Shown piece by piece: positions 43,600 through 56,700 of a DNA stretch of 64,000 nt (its first letter is position 1; every line of letters starts with the position of its first letter). Origin of the DNA: Diospyros lotus (taxonomy: Eukaryota; Streptophyta; Magnoliopsida; Ericales; Ebenaceae); the NCBI RefSeq assembly GCF_014633365.1, contig NC_068338.1, positions 52,773,716-52,837,715 on the forward strand, in the 5' to 3' direction. The notes beneath the pieces are model-generated. The model was not told the origin of the DNA and ran no database searches. It saw only the letters and a program-made list of their open reading frames with translations. The position numbers and the translations under genes were made by a program.

Positions 43600-46390
43600 A
43601 TTGGCGTGCTGGCTAACAAGGAAAACGAGTCTGGCACAATGAAGGTTTAGCAAGGATGTGATGCTACCTCTGCTAAGGATGGCACCAAACGTGAACGCAA
43701 CACAAGTCGGGTACGTATGAAGGCCCTTGAGGAGATGTTCATCAATTTAGGGGAACGTATTAAGGCCATGGAACATTCACTCTCAGTGTTGGAGGCACAT
43801 AGGATGGATCAACTTGGCCATCAAGGAAGAATAGTATGTCATGGGTTAAGCCAATTTGTGCTATTCAAGTTTTAATTAAGTTTTGATGATTAACAAAAAT
43901 AATATTTTGAATAAATATACTAATTATAGTACCAAATTATTTTCGATTAATTTATAAAATATTTTTTCATAATATATGTAGTACTAAAACTATTATTTTA
44001 CATTAAAATTATTTTAAGTAATTTTAAAATGAAGAATTTTTTTTTTTGTAAAAATATTTTTTTAAAATGGTACTATGAACAATGTTGTTATAGTCTCGAT
44101 CATTGCTAAAGTACTTTTTACCATTATGAACAGTGCTATCGTCACTATAGTATTTTTTTACCATTGTGAACAGTGCCCAAAAATGCCTATAAATATATAT
44201 CCCAGGCTTGTTTTGAAGATTATTCATTGTATATTCAAAGCACTTAGAAGTTCTCAAACGCTCTCAAGCAAACATCCAAGCAATCCGAGGCTTTAAAAGT
44301 ATTATTGTACATTTACCGAAGAGTCACAAGACAAAAGGAGAAAAAATTCTTTAAGTCTTTTATGAGAAATCCGAACTTCTCCATTTGAGATTACAAATTT
44401 ATTTACTTTATTTATATTTCATTTCTCTTGTATAATTTGTGCTTAATTACTTATTTATTTGTGTCCAAGTGTGGACGATTATTTGTAAACATTTAAATTA
44501 TCTTTGTGGATTATATAGGTTTCCTAGAACCGTTAAAATTTAGGTGAGTTTAGTTTCTAAAGTAAACTAGGATGGAAAATTTTTGTGTAGTGGTTGCCTA
44601 GAAACCTATTGTAATCTAGGTGTATATCTAGTTTTTAAGGTGAATTAGTGTGGAAACCTTGGGAGAGTGGACTAGTTGTGTGTGGAGACACTGAATCACT
44701 TAAAATTTCATACTGTCTCATTTTATTTATTCTTGTTATATTTTGTGGCTTATATCTATTATCAATTTCAAACATTATTTATTGTATTTATCAAATATAT
44801 ATTTTTTAAATAAAAAAATATTTATTAAAATTAAGAAAAATTTTAATCAGTCAATTCACCTCTATGTTAAATAGCCATATCCTAAGGAACCAACATCGTG
44901 AGAGGCAACCTTACAACGTTAGAGTCAAAAGTCATGGACGCCATCATGGCCAACCAAAACCAAGTCAACCAGCTTTGCAACGAGATGCGCAAAAGGATGG
45001 TCGCAAGCAAGAGGACAATGTCTAGCTCGGGTGCTAGCACATCATTCATTACTCCAAGGGTAGAGTACCCCAAGTCGAAGGAGTTTGTCGATCGACAAGT
45101 GGGATGCCAAAGAGGTTGAGAATTTCCTATGGCAAATGGAGATGTACTTTGAAGGCTTCAACATCATCGATGAGGCCACAAATGTATGGACTACCTTAGT
45201 GACATTGTGACATTATGGTGGCACCGTAAGCACAATGATATATATAGAAAGTGGAAAGTGCAAGATCGAGATGTGGGTTGATTTCAAGAGGGAGTTGAAG
45301 CACCAATTCTATCCTGAAAATGTGGTGTACGATATATAAAAGAAGATGCAGGAACTCAAGCAAAGATCCACGATTTAGGACTACGTGCAGGAGTTCACAA
45401 CACTAATGCTTTGAATCCTGAGCATAGCGAAAGAAGACTTGCTCTTCTACTTTATCGACGGGCTCCAACATTGGGAAAGAATGGAGTTGCTACGATGAGG
45501 AGTTTGCAACGTTGATGAGGCAATAGCAGTAATGAATCTTTGGTGGACTATTGCATGGAGGATGCCTCAAAATGCAAGGAGCCACGGGACAACCATGACA
45601 AAGGTGGGGGAGAAGAGAGAACTCCATCCCACCCAAAAGGCGATCACTTTCCTCTTAGAGGCAGTCACTTCTCTTCTATAAGCGACAAAGACACGAGGTC
45701 TCAAGGCTGGAAAGAGTATGAAGAGAAGAAGGGGATGTTTGGACCAAGGGAAAGATGCTTCAATTATGGTGGGCCTCATAAAATAAAGGAATGCCCTAAG
45801 ATCAGTGCATTGTCAGCTATTGTGGAGGAGCCAAAGCAAATGGGGGCAGTCCAACTCTTGAACAAACTAGAGGTTGGAACCAGAGAGCCCAACTAGTGGG
45901 ATGGTCGAAGATAAGGGCCTCATGTGCGTGGAAGGCCGGATCAATGGATAAGACATCCGGGCCTTGGTGGATATAGGAGATTCCCACAACTTCATATCCG
46001 AGAAAGAGGCCAAGCAGCTAGTCCTTCGTTATTAGGGGTATCACGAGGCGTGAGGCTACACCTTGGCACATGGGGGACTCATGTGGACTTCTCAATAACG
46101 CTGATGGATGGCTACGAGATGGTATTGGGATTGGACTTTATGAAGAAGTCCAACGTGATGCTAGTGCCGAGCATGAAGGCGTTGTGCATTCTTGGAGGGA
46201 ATGCACCTTATATGATTCCCAATAGATGAGGGGTCGTACGAGACAAGAGTCTCAGGAATGCAGATTGTCGAGGGGACGAGCAGATGCAATGTGTATTATT
46301 TGGGGATGATTCGGCTCGTTGAAGAACGCAGGTCGGACATGGCACATTAGATGCCATGGCAACTAGGGTGTCGCCACAATAGGTAGGGGA
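43600..46390 (+). pseudogene. Degenerate gag and protease
   Basis: Gag fragments: a coil-like EMFINLGERIKAMEHSLSVLE before the nested LTR; LTTLESKVMDAIMANQNQVNQ after it; then WDAKEVENFLWQMEMYFEGFNIIDEA with stops. The knuckle reads CFNYGGPHKIKEC, with Tyr in place of the second Cys, so zinc binding is lost. Protease remnant: ALVDIGDSHNFIS (near 45960), with Ile in place of Thr in the catalytic D-T/S-G triad. No RT motif follows before the 3' LTR at 46394. Confidence 0.75.
43837..44895 (+). mobile_element. Solo LTR nested in the gag region (about 1.06 kb)
   Basis: Begins TGTCATGGGTTAAGCC and ends AGGAACCAACA, splitting the gag reading. TATA-like CTATAAATATATATCCC lies near 44190. The flanking pentamers TAGTA and TCGTG match poorly, so the exact ends are uncertain; an older insertion would explain this. 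No internal domain. Confidence 0.6.
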
Positions 46391-46393
46391 GAT

Positions 46394-47210
46394 TGTCATG
46401 CTTTGTTTGTGACACTATCGAAGACAGGCACTGTTAGCTGAGAGAGGCACAAAGATGGGCACTAGAGGGGTGCCAAGCCAAAGGCCAAAGACGCAAGGGG
46501 GATGCATGACTGAGGATGCGAGGCGACGAAATCGAGACGACACACCATTGAACACGCAAGTGGGCCAAAGTCGAAGGAACGCCCAAGAGGTTTATGGAAG
46601 GTTCTGAAAGCCTACGAGACATGGTCGAGTTGGCGAGGTCCAAAAAGTTGCATGGACGGGCATTGAAGGAACTCTCTACAAGGCTCAAGAGAGTTGCAAA
46701 AGAATGGGTCATTCTAGAGAATTCCAAGGGAAGATTCTAGGGGCTTGTTCTAGAGAGCTCCATTGTAAATATCTAAGATATTTTGTGTGTAGAGAATTCT
46801 AGAGGGAGATGGGAGGCCATTGGATCAAGTTGATCTCCACCATCCATTCTAAGGAGGTGGAAGTATAAATAGGGGTGAGGCCTTCATTTGCAATCCATCC
46901 CCCCAAATCCTCAACAATCCAAGAGTGTGGAGAGTTAGGGTGAAAGTGAGGCATTTGTGCAAGGGCAAGTGAGGGCTTATAGTCACAAGTGTTCTATAAG
47001 AGTTATTGTAGAGGGTCGTTGTAATTGTGGAGACTTTTAATACAGGAGGTTGTATATTTCTCTCTACATTTGTTTGTCGATTTCCCTTTCATTCAGCTTA
47101 GAAGCACTTGAGGGGTGCTTGTATGAGTGTCAGGCTCACTTAGCTAGTATCTGTGGAGGACGAATCAAGCTAAGACCACACCAAGCTTTTGAATCTCCAA
47201 GTCTATGACA
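46394..47210 (+). repeat. 3' LTR (817 bp)
   Basis: Preceded by the purine-rich tract GGTAGGGGAGAT. TATA box TATAAATAG at 46864-46872. Near its end is a stretch (CATTTGTTTGTCGATTTCCC) absent from the 5' LTR. Confidence 0.8.
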
Positions 47211-47214
47211 TTCT

Positions 47215-48078
47215 GGTAGCTTTAGGATTATCTTTTAGTATGGACATATTAATTAGATATGAATTAACTTGGCTTTAATTTTGAAACCCATGGAAAGTTC
47301 TGCAGCTTTGAAAATATAATATGCTACCAGTTGACATTTAAGAGCTAATTTAGGCTAAGAGTTAGAGGAGCTTACTTAATAAGGTCGTTTCAGAAAGCTT
47401 AATTTAATGGACCCATATAGTTGTCTGTGATGAGCTTGATTGAGTCCCTACAATGACTAAAAGGTAGGTGAAAAGAGAAGCGCTGTCGTGGAAAATTGAT
47501 CAAGATTCCTTTGGCACAGGAAAGCAATTAGCTCTCCTCGGCCTGTAAGGCACCTCTCTTTTCCTACTGCAATCTATCATGAGCCCTACCCAATCTGTGT
47601 TTTCTCTTTCTTGCTTGCCATGAAGGTAAATCAAAGCTTATTAAAGGTTATGCCTTTTGGACAATGGTGTTTGTGTTTTTAGCTTCTTTGTTTTTATTAT
47701 CTTATAAATTATAAATACTAAAAATTAAGCAGAAAACATTTTTCATGATCAGAGTTAAAAAAGGATCGTCTTTGTATACAAACTTTCCTTTATTTTCCGA
47801 AATCTTTGAAGTTACATCAAAACGAATTAACTGATCAGGGTGGTGGAGAAAGGAGGAGAAGATGCCACGAACAATCCAAACAAGCTTCTCATTAATTACT
47901 ATCTATCTATGTATATATAATTTCTATTTCAGCTCTATCATTCATCACTTATTTGCAATCAAATAACACAGGCAAAACCATCATCACAGACAGGAAAACA
48001 TCGAAGCAACAAGAAAGAATATATATATATATGTATATATATATATATGATTATTCTCCCATTCCTGTTAATCTGACT
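47215..48078. other. Spacer and 3' flank of the NHL gene
   Basis: No supported gene. A TA microsatellite near 48020-48050. Confidence 0.4.
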
Positions 48079-48723
48079 TCAGATCGTAGCGGAACACCGA
48101 GACCCTTGCTTAGATATCAGCGGACCCGAAGGAATGGTTGCTCCAAAATCCAAGATAGAAACACAGTTAACGTTGAACCGATACCTCCCAGAAACCCAGG
48201 TACCCACCTTCCATCTCAGCCTTCCATCGGCCTTTACACTCAGCACCAGCTTCCCGGTAGTGGTCTGGTCGCGGCCAACCTCGTAACCAAAGGAAGACGT
48301 CACCGGCAGGCCGGTTCCGGCCAGCGATGCCGTGAGCAGGTTGGTCTCTTCATGGCCTTGGTAGAAGGGAGGAAGCCGAGTGTGGGAAGTGATCTGCTGG
48401 CCCTTGTAAGAGGCGTAAACCTGGAGCTCGTCGAAGTAGACCCCGACTTTCTTGTTTGGGTTGGTGCAGAGGAGGGTGAGTTGGATAGAGGAGTTAAGGA
48501 GGTGAGAGCCGGCAGAGAGGTTGAGCTGGGTGATGCCGACTTCTTGGAGGGAGAAGCGGGGCTTGGATGGGTGGAGGATGAGCCAAACGAGTAAGATGAG
48601 TGATAGGAATGAGAGGAAGAAGGTGGAGAATGCAAAGACCAGTTTCTTCGAGAGCTTCTCGATGTTTACTCCTTTCTGGGCGCAGTGCTTGGGCGATTTT
48701 GTGTCGTCCTGAGACATTTGCAA
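48079..48723 (-). CDS. NDR1/HIN1-like (NHL, LEA_2 domain) membrane protein, 214 aa
   Basis: Single-exon ORF. A short Lys-rich cytosolic N terminus is followed by one hydrophobic segment (about 29-50, LVFAFSTFFLSFLSLILLVWLIL). Then comes the LEA_2-type domain with the hallmark NPNKKVGVYFDELQVYASYKGQ (88-109) and PPFYQGHEET (118-127). Plant NHL proteins sit in the plasma membrane or at plasmodesmata; some act in defence and stress. Met3 is an equally possible start. The 5' flank has a long GA repeat. The specific NHL number cannot be assigned. Confidence 0.85.
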   Translation of the reverse strand: MQMSQDDTKSPKHCAQKGVNIEKLSKKLVFAFSTFFLSFLSLILLVWLILHPSKPRFSLQEVGITQLNLSAGSHLLNSSIQLTLLCTNPNKKVGVYFDELQVYASYKGQQITSHTRLPPFYQGHEETNLLTASLAGTGLPVTSSFGYEVGRDQTTTGKLVLSVKADGRLRWKVGTWVSGRYRFNVNCVSILDFGATIPSGPLISKQGSRCSATI

Positions 48724-48739
48724 ACTACTGCAATTAATG

Positions 48740-48741
<2 letters not shown>

Positions 48742-48778
<37 letters not shown>
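48742..48778. repeat. GA microsatellite in the NHL 5' leader
   Basis: About 18 GA units, starting ~18 bp upstream of the NHL start codon on the minus strand (CT repeat in the mRNA). CT-rich leaders are frequent in plant promoters and can bind GAGA-type factors. Confidence 0.85.
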
Positions 48779-48782
<4 letters not shown>

Positions 48783-51700
48783 AGGAGAAGGGAGGGAGAA
48801 GGGGTGTTGATAAAAAGGAGAAGGGGAGAGCGTGGCGATAGAAGGGACTGCTTTTGACGGGTTGGAATTGGCTGTGAGATGGAGCAGAGGTGGCGTAGGG
48901 GAGATATCTACTGAGTTTAACTTCCCGTGTGTAAGCTAGCTGGCTAGGTTATCATGAATATTCCCTAATATTCTTGGCACGATATGGAATGGTTGCCCAC
49001 AAAAACATATGCATCTTCTTAATCATAATTATTCATATTATTTGATTTTTACAAGTTATTATTTGTGTAACAAGATAATATAATATAGAGTTGTAATCGA
49101 GTCTAGTTATATTTTGACCAATCTTGATTCATTCAAAAAAAAAATAGATAATTCAAACTCAAGTTTGTTAATTAAAGATTTATCGAACACAAGTTTGTCT
49201 TAAATTTTAGCCAACTCATTTAATATAATAAATAAATAAGTTTCTGATCAAGTTCGAAGTTAAGTTTATTATAATTTTTTTAATTAAATCCATTAAAACT
49301 TACTTTTACATAATAAAAAATATAAACAAAAGATTCTTAAAACAAATGCAACAATATTATTCAAATAAGTATTAACATCCTTATCACAAATATAAGAATA
49401 GATAACAAAACGTTTTGAATATTATAATATAATTATAAATATATTATATAAGATATATATATAGACAAGGTTATAAATGAACTCCTAAATGAGCTGCTTC
49501 ACAAGTCTATTCACAATTTTATTCGTGAATTGAATCGAACCGAGTTTTACCTTACTCAAATTTGGCTCGTTTATAAATCAAGTTCCAAATTAAAACTTAA
49601 ACTCAACTTATTTATAATACAAATTAAACACAAATGAACTCTTATTAAACCAAACATTATGCCATTCTCGAACAACTTGCCTCATTTACAATCTTATAAT
49701 TCACTTATTGTTTTGTAAATCTTTTATTATCAAAATGTAATGCCATTTTTCATGATAAAAGTGTGTTTGGGTACATGCATTAGTTACAAGTGTTTAATCA
49801 ATATGTACATATGGAGCCCCCCCCCTAGGCATAGATGATTGATGTGAGGGTGCTAACATTATACTAGAATATCTGTCTGGGCTTTATCGATCAGGTAGGA
49901 AGCTCTCTCTTTTAGAATTAGTGGAAGAAAAGTTGCATTTGCATGATCCATTTCTTTTTAATTCAAAATGTTATTTTGATTATATTTTTATTTTAATGTG
50001 ACATATTAATATAAATATATAATATATTAATATATAATTATCCTTAAAAAATATTTAAGTATTTAAATAATATTTTATTTTTTTAATTAAGTGTGTTATC
50101 GGATTACTTGATAGACATGGTAGCTTATTATATATAGCCTTTAAATCATTTGATTGGAGAGCATTTATATAGGAACAACCAACCCTTGAGGTTACTGGGG
50201 TACCCTAGCCTAGCCTAGCATTGCCCTATAAAAAAAAAACATAAAATTATAAAGATAAAAATATGGATTTCACCAAATACAAACCCTAAAAAGCAGTTAC
50301 TTTCAAGTTAAGAAAGGGCTGGTTGGAGTTGGGAGTGGGAGTGAGAGTGGGAGTGGGAGTGTCGCCACTTGCGTGGATCACGGGCCCCTCAAATAGACCA
50401 TCCACCCAGTTAGAAACCATTCACCCCCCACCGCCCACCGCCATCACCGCGGCAGCTCAACCATTCATAAACCTTGTTTATTTATAAATCTAAAAAGAAA
50501 GCAACTCATGTCTTGTCAGATCTTTCACTAATAGACAAAACAAAATTTACAGCTAAAAGAATTTTTTTTTTTTTTTTAAATCCGAAGATCTCAATTAAAA
50601 TCTTGTTTGGTTGTTGCCTAGTCTAGGCCTGATCTCGATTCAGTTAGAATCATGAATTAAACTGAAATTATTTTTTTAAAATCGAATCGAAATTGTCTTC
50701 CAGTTTCGATTCTTAAAAATTTTGAACCAAAATTAATTAGAATCAGTTCAAATAATTAAAAAATAAATTAAATAAATATAAAATATATAATACAACGCAC
50801 AATAACTATTATTTCTGAAAATAATTTTGATTAAAGTAAAGGAGTTACAAATTCAAAGAATACGTGAATTATGTGAGTTTTGATTTCTTTAAACTAAAAA
50901 AAAAAATATAGACAATTTAATATATGTAAATTAAGTCCAACCCTTTTTTTTCCTTTTTTTTTATTAAATCAATTTGAACCGAAACCAAATCGTTAGGAAT
51001 TGAAACCAAATTATTAAGGAATCAAAACCATCTGTAGATAGGTTGGTTCTAGTTCCACCAAAAAGTGAAATCAAAACTGTTAGTTTCAAAATCGTGGTCT
51101 GATTTAGTTTGGTCGTTGGAAATTTAACCTCTATAAAGAATAAAACCTTGATAGATAAATATATTTAATATCTAAAATCTAGAATACTATTTATTTTATT
51201 TATTCTCATCTACTAATTTGATCATTGAGTAATATACCTTGAGATGAAATTGCACATGTTCCACTAGTCAAAATTCAACATGTGCCTTATTGAAAATAGT
51301 GTAACTTGTGTCTCATTAGATCCTCTATTGATAGACAAAAAAAATTCATGACTAAAAAAAATTCTCTCTAAGTTCGAAGATCTTAGTTAAGATTTTACCT
51401 GATTGTTGAATGTTCAACTTCTATTGAGAATAAGGTCTTAACAGATAAATACATCTAATATCTAAAAATTCGAGTATTATTTATTTCACTCATTCTCTTA
51501 TATTAATTTGATCGTCAGAGACCTTTACAATAGAGTCCAAATTCAAACATGCTTGGTTATTTTCCCCAATATTATCAACACACACTAATAAACATAAATA
51601 AATTTATATGTAAATTTAGTATTTGTGAAAAAATTTAAACTCATCTCTTAATAGACAATTATAATCTCATATTATATTATATATACAAAGGTGTGCAAAA

Positions 51701-53732
51701 AGTTCAATTTAACATAAATAACTAAATTGAACCAATTGAAATTATCAATTTGGTTCGATTTTAGCTAAGGGTCAGTTTGGTACAGTTATCAAATTTGACA
51801 ATTTCAAGTTATTTTGATTTGATTCAGTTTTTGTATTGAAAAAAAAAAATCAAAAGAACCGAATCAACTAGAATTTTTAATTTTTTTAGGTTTTTTCTAT
51901 TTTTTGGGGGTTTTTTTCCAAATTTTTTTTCTGATTTTTCTTAGTTTGTTCGTTTCGATTTTTTTAATCCGTTCAATTTTTTTGATTAGTTTAATTTTTT
52001 TATTTATTTGATCGGTTAGTTTTACTTTTTACATAACTTTAATTTATTCAATTTTAATATTAAAAAACTAAACGAATGGTCATCCCTATATATATATATA
52101 TATAAACTATCTTATTGAGCAAACAATTATAATCTCATACTATGTTTAATCATTAACGATGACTTTCAAATGGGTCTACCCCATGATGTTAATTAGTGCT
52201 TTCCCATCTGATCCCTTTTCTTACTTTCTCTTATTTCTTTGCAAATAGTATCAAAAGAGATGTCCATCTATGTCCCCATGCTTTTCATTTTCTTGAATTT
52301 ATCATGGTACTTTTATAAACCATAATTTTTTTTTTTACATAGATATGAACATATAAAATGATACGTTTTTTTAATTTGACAAGCAAGAAGTCAATTGCAA
52401 TAACTTTAATTACAAAAATATTATCATCATAATAATACATTATGCTATTAATATATTCTTATAAAAACTTCATAATAATTAAAGTGACAAAGGGATAGTG
52501 ACTTGAGTGCTGAGGCCTCCTGGTCCCTTCTGTGGCCTTCAGCCCTTCTGTTTTGTCATTAACCACCCACAACATATGCTTCATTATCAACATAACTACA
52601 CATTTATAACCAGAAGATTATAAGTTCATGTTTGTAAAAATGATTAAATTGTATAATTGATCACTTAACTTTGCACTAATATATAAAAAAATTATTAAAT
52701 TTTAATTTGTAATCCAAAGATCATTAAATTTTAATTTAATATGCAATTACATAATTATCATTAATTGTTGTTAAAAGAGAATAATAAAATGTTGACGTGA
52801 CTAATAAGATGGATAGTTAAATAGTACAAATAATCACTAAATATTGTACTAAAATACAAAAATGGTCAACATTTTATTCGTCTCTTTTAACTATAATTAA
52901 CGGTAGTTATAAAATTATATATTAAATTAAAATTTAATAATTTTTTTATATTTTATTGCAAAGTTTAATAATCACTATTTAACATTGTGAAAATTGCTTA
53001 CTTCTTTGCACAGAAAAATAATATAAAATAAATTAAAATTGGTGAATGAAAGGTAGAAGGAATGGCATGATTGGTACCATTATTATTCTAACCCATCAAA
53101 TATTTCTGCGGGCACTGCAGCTCTAAGCAAGCATTTGGATTTTTCTGCCCTGTGAATAGCCAGCCATTGTCTTTAAGCATTTGGGTTTTTCTTTCTCCTG
53201 AATCTGCTTTACAACACCTCCCAGCATATTGATGTTACGGCACAGTCTTAGAGGGTCCAACATCTACTTGACAAAAAAGGAAAATTCCTCCATGAAATTC
53301 ACTGCATAATACAGCCAAAAGTTTCTATCGCGACAGAGTTATATGATAGATATTGGGACCCAAATAAGTGAAAAACAATGAAAGAAAGAATGAATGATCA
53401 ATGAATTACATTGACACCAAATTTGCAAGCTATATATATGTATGAACCATGTGTGTGACACAAGAAAAATAATCTATTTCAGCCTCTTCAAAGCATAGAA
53501 AAAGCGCTACCAAGATTTACAATACTATTCTATATATGTGTATATATATATTACACCCACATGTGGAAGACTAGTAAGCTACCAAATCCTAGCATCTAAA
53601 CTAAGGTTTCCTTCAACCGCTAACTCCTCTTCATCAGTTGCTTCAACTTCTAAAATAAAGGAGAGTTCCGACAGATCTCTACATACAACTCTTATAGCTG
53701 CTGCTGCTGCTGCTCAAAGAAGTTGTGATCAG
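48779..53732. other. Long AT-rich intergenic region
   Basis: No gene supported. It holds a GGGAGT/GAGAGT minisatellite (about 50326-50365), repeat fragments at 50490-50630 and 51290-51540, AACCGAAACC-rich stretches of the kind found in plant non-autonomous elements (50620-51120, 51690-52080), and the MITE at 52655-52985. Confidence 0.5.
52655..52985. mobile_element. Fold-back MITE, copy B
   Basis: Arms around a short centre: AAATTTTAATTTAATATGCAATTAC ... AAAAGAGAATAATAAAATGTTGAC is repeated in inverted form as GTCAACATTTTATTCGTCTC ... AATTAAAATTTAATAA. It is the same family as 9885-10500 but without the long middle. Confidence 0.65.
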
Positions 53733-56700
53733 CTAGCCATCTAATGAATTGCCGCTGTGATTATCAGTTTGTACGGGTGCTGGATCGGTATGCACTTGAC
53801 GAACAAACTGTCCTTTCACTCGAGGGCGCTGCTCCGCAAGTTTCTTCCTGCTTTCGTATCTAACCTGTGAACAAATTTTGATCATCAGATTTTAGCATGC
53901 ATACAACTGCACCTGATCGGCAATTATGAAGATCTTAGTTACTTCACATAACTATCACGAGGTCCAGGCAAAAAGTAGTGATACTACCACATAACATGAC
54001 AGTGTAGATCAAAACTCACCACTTTCAGTTGATATTCATCTTCAGTGTAACTTGAATTGATGAAATAAAAGTGTCAGGGAGATATGTGGGGTGTGCTTCT
54101 TGATACAATAAAGACGAACAGTTATAACACTAGAGACCGGGTTTTCAAAAGAATGTGAAAGAAAGGTGGTGCTGCGTTTTTTTTTTTTTTTTTTTTCATT
54201 TTTTGTATTTCCCAAATCTGGTTCTTGTCATATCGGCTGGGTAATTCAATAGCTTAAAAACCCTGAATAGCAATTATTTGCATCGCTAATGAAAAGATAG
54301 AAAGACTATGTTGAAATGTAAGGTCAAACAATGGGTGGAAGCACAAGCAACCCTCTTGGCCCATTGAAAAGTTTTTTGAAGAGTCTATCAATTATAAAGT
54401 TACCATAGTTCCATCCTTTGGCAACATGACCCGTTGGTAACTGGCAAGCAGAATCCTAAGGGTTCTGTTGAAATCTTAGGTGCTTAGGTGATGAAAAATG
54501 AGTCATTATGCATGAGTAACTAACAATTTTGTAATTTCAAATAAATGATAATCATCAATAATATACCTTCTTCTCATAGCATCTGTCCTTCCTCTTCAAG
54601 CGAAATTTGGTTAGAGCTGCTTCTCTTTGGACAGATCGATGGCAACTTCTATCATGCATGGGGAGACCACCTTCATTCCCACTCTCTGCAGTAGTTTGGC
54701 CAGCAGCAACTTGATCAATGTTGGCATTGCTTATGCAACCAATGTTATTAAGGGGACTAGCAGTACCATTCCACAAACTGTTACTTGCACTTTGATCACC
54801 AGCAGAAGAAATGTGATTTCGATCCTCAGGAGATGCCAACATGTGCATCTGTTTGTGCTCTGTTTGGTTTATGGAATTGCTTCTGTTTTGATCAATCAGG
54901 TCATGAAACTGACCAGAGTTTCTAGTTTTCAAATTGGATGGATGAAATGCATTAGCTTGAAAAGATGGCTCCAGATGGCAAACTGAGCCTGGATTCTGCA
55001 CTGTTGATTGGCGGGATTGTGGACAAATCGTTGTAGGCACTACAGAACCATAGGCAGTTGATAGACCGCCAAACCCTAAACCTGTCACTGGAACTGAGAC
55101 AGGAATCACAGCCCGTTGAGGATGAGGAAAAGCAACTTCAGCTCGTCCAGTGACCATAGAGAGTATACTTTTCTGAGATTTTGGCGTCAAAACATCAGTG
55201 CCAGAGTTATAATCAGGGGTGTGAATGGATAACTGCCTACCAGAACCGGTTCCATAATCTTTCTGTTGATTACATGTGCTAGCTGATGAATGCTGGGGTC
55301 GCAATGGCCTGTTAATATACCTGCACTTGAGATATTTGAGTTGATTAGAGAGCTACTACAAGTTTCCAACTCTTGGAAGGTCACACAAAGACACAAAGAT
55401 CCCCAGCTGTTCACAGGAAAATGAAATGTTTGATATGGTTCTTCAATTTCTAATGCCCCAAATAACAAAGCATTATACATTTTGTAGTATATACATCTGT
55501 TTTGAAATCTTTGGAGTTATAACTGGAGAAATTGTGGCTAAGCACTACAATTGCTATTTGGAAGTTTGAGATACTATTGATGGAAGAAAGCAGCCATCTT
55601 TTGGAGGGAGGTGTAGAGGTCAAGACACACACACAAAAATTGTTGTTCTTTTTTGGTGTAACTTGGCTGCATTTCTTACACGACTCAGAACAGGAAGCAC
55701 AGAATCCATTCTCTGCCACTCAGTACTCACCTAATTAAGCTTGTTAAAGAAACAATTATATCAGAGAACAAGTTTGGGCAAAGTAATAAGGCAATCATCC
55801 ATTTTCCTCCAAGTGATCAACTCGGTCTTCTATTGATAATGAGATGAATGTTTCACCAATAAAATCCAAATATGAAGATGAAAAAAATAAAAAACAGAAA
55901 CAGAAAAATTACAAATCAGAAACAGAAACTCACCTTGAGAAAGCTGAGGCCTCAGAGTGGTTCAAGGGGTGCCTTTCATCACTGACTTGATTAATGGAGC
56001 CACTTGGATGAGATCGCCTCAAGGAAAGATCCAATAGCAGTGAAGAATCACGGTCATTTGTACCATTATTTAGACTAGAGCTGCCTAATGTTCCTATTAA
56101 GTCAATGGCTTCTCTGGAAGAGTTGGCTAGGGGTTGATCAAAAGGTTCAATGATGATGTTGGAGTGCACTTTTGGACTTTCATGTGCCACATCTTCTCCC
56201 CGAGTCATTGTATCAACATTATTGCAGGCACCCACCTCCAATCCTAATACAATGTACACCAGACCAAAATCAGATGTTTTTTCCTCCTGATGGAGCTGAA
56301 ATTGGTTCCGTAAAGATTAAAGATATTAAAAGAGAAAAAGTAAAAAAAAAAGTTTACCATTATCTGCACAAGCATGTTTGAACAATTTTCTACTTGATTT
56401 TGTACCCTCTTCATGCTTCTGTATGTTGACATCAATTGCAGGAGGTTTCTTACAACTGGGCTGCGAGAAATCCTGCATGTTTTCTGCACATGTCTTCTCG
56501 GGTTCCAGATCTGGCTTTGTACAAGAACTCTGCATGAGGGACATAAAACACAGTTACCACATGAAACATTATGTAGTCAAACTTAACTGAAATGAAGTAG
56601 CTCTAATCCACGAATAGTTACTACAATAAACATTATCTTCTTGCCTTTCCAACTGATGCCGAAAATTCTCGTCATTAACAAAAGCATTGGTCACATTTTA

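Larger units (their letters stand above)
43108..47210 (+). mobile_element. Ty3/gypsy element reduced to gag-protease, with a nested solo LTR
   Basis: LTRs begin TGTCA and end TGACA, flanked by the 4-bp direct repeat TTCT (43104-43107, 47211-47214). A PBS of the initiator tRNA-Met type and gag and protease remnants follow. RT, RNase H and integrase are absent: the protease remnant runs almost directly into the 3' LTR, so the pol deletion predates or accompanies this copy. Gag carries several stops. The protease motif and Met primer suit the chromovirus side of Ty3/gypsy, but I cannot place the clade. Confidence 0.75.
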
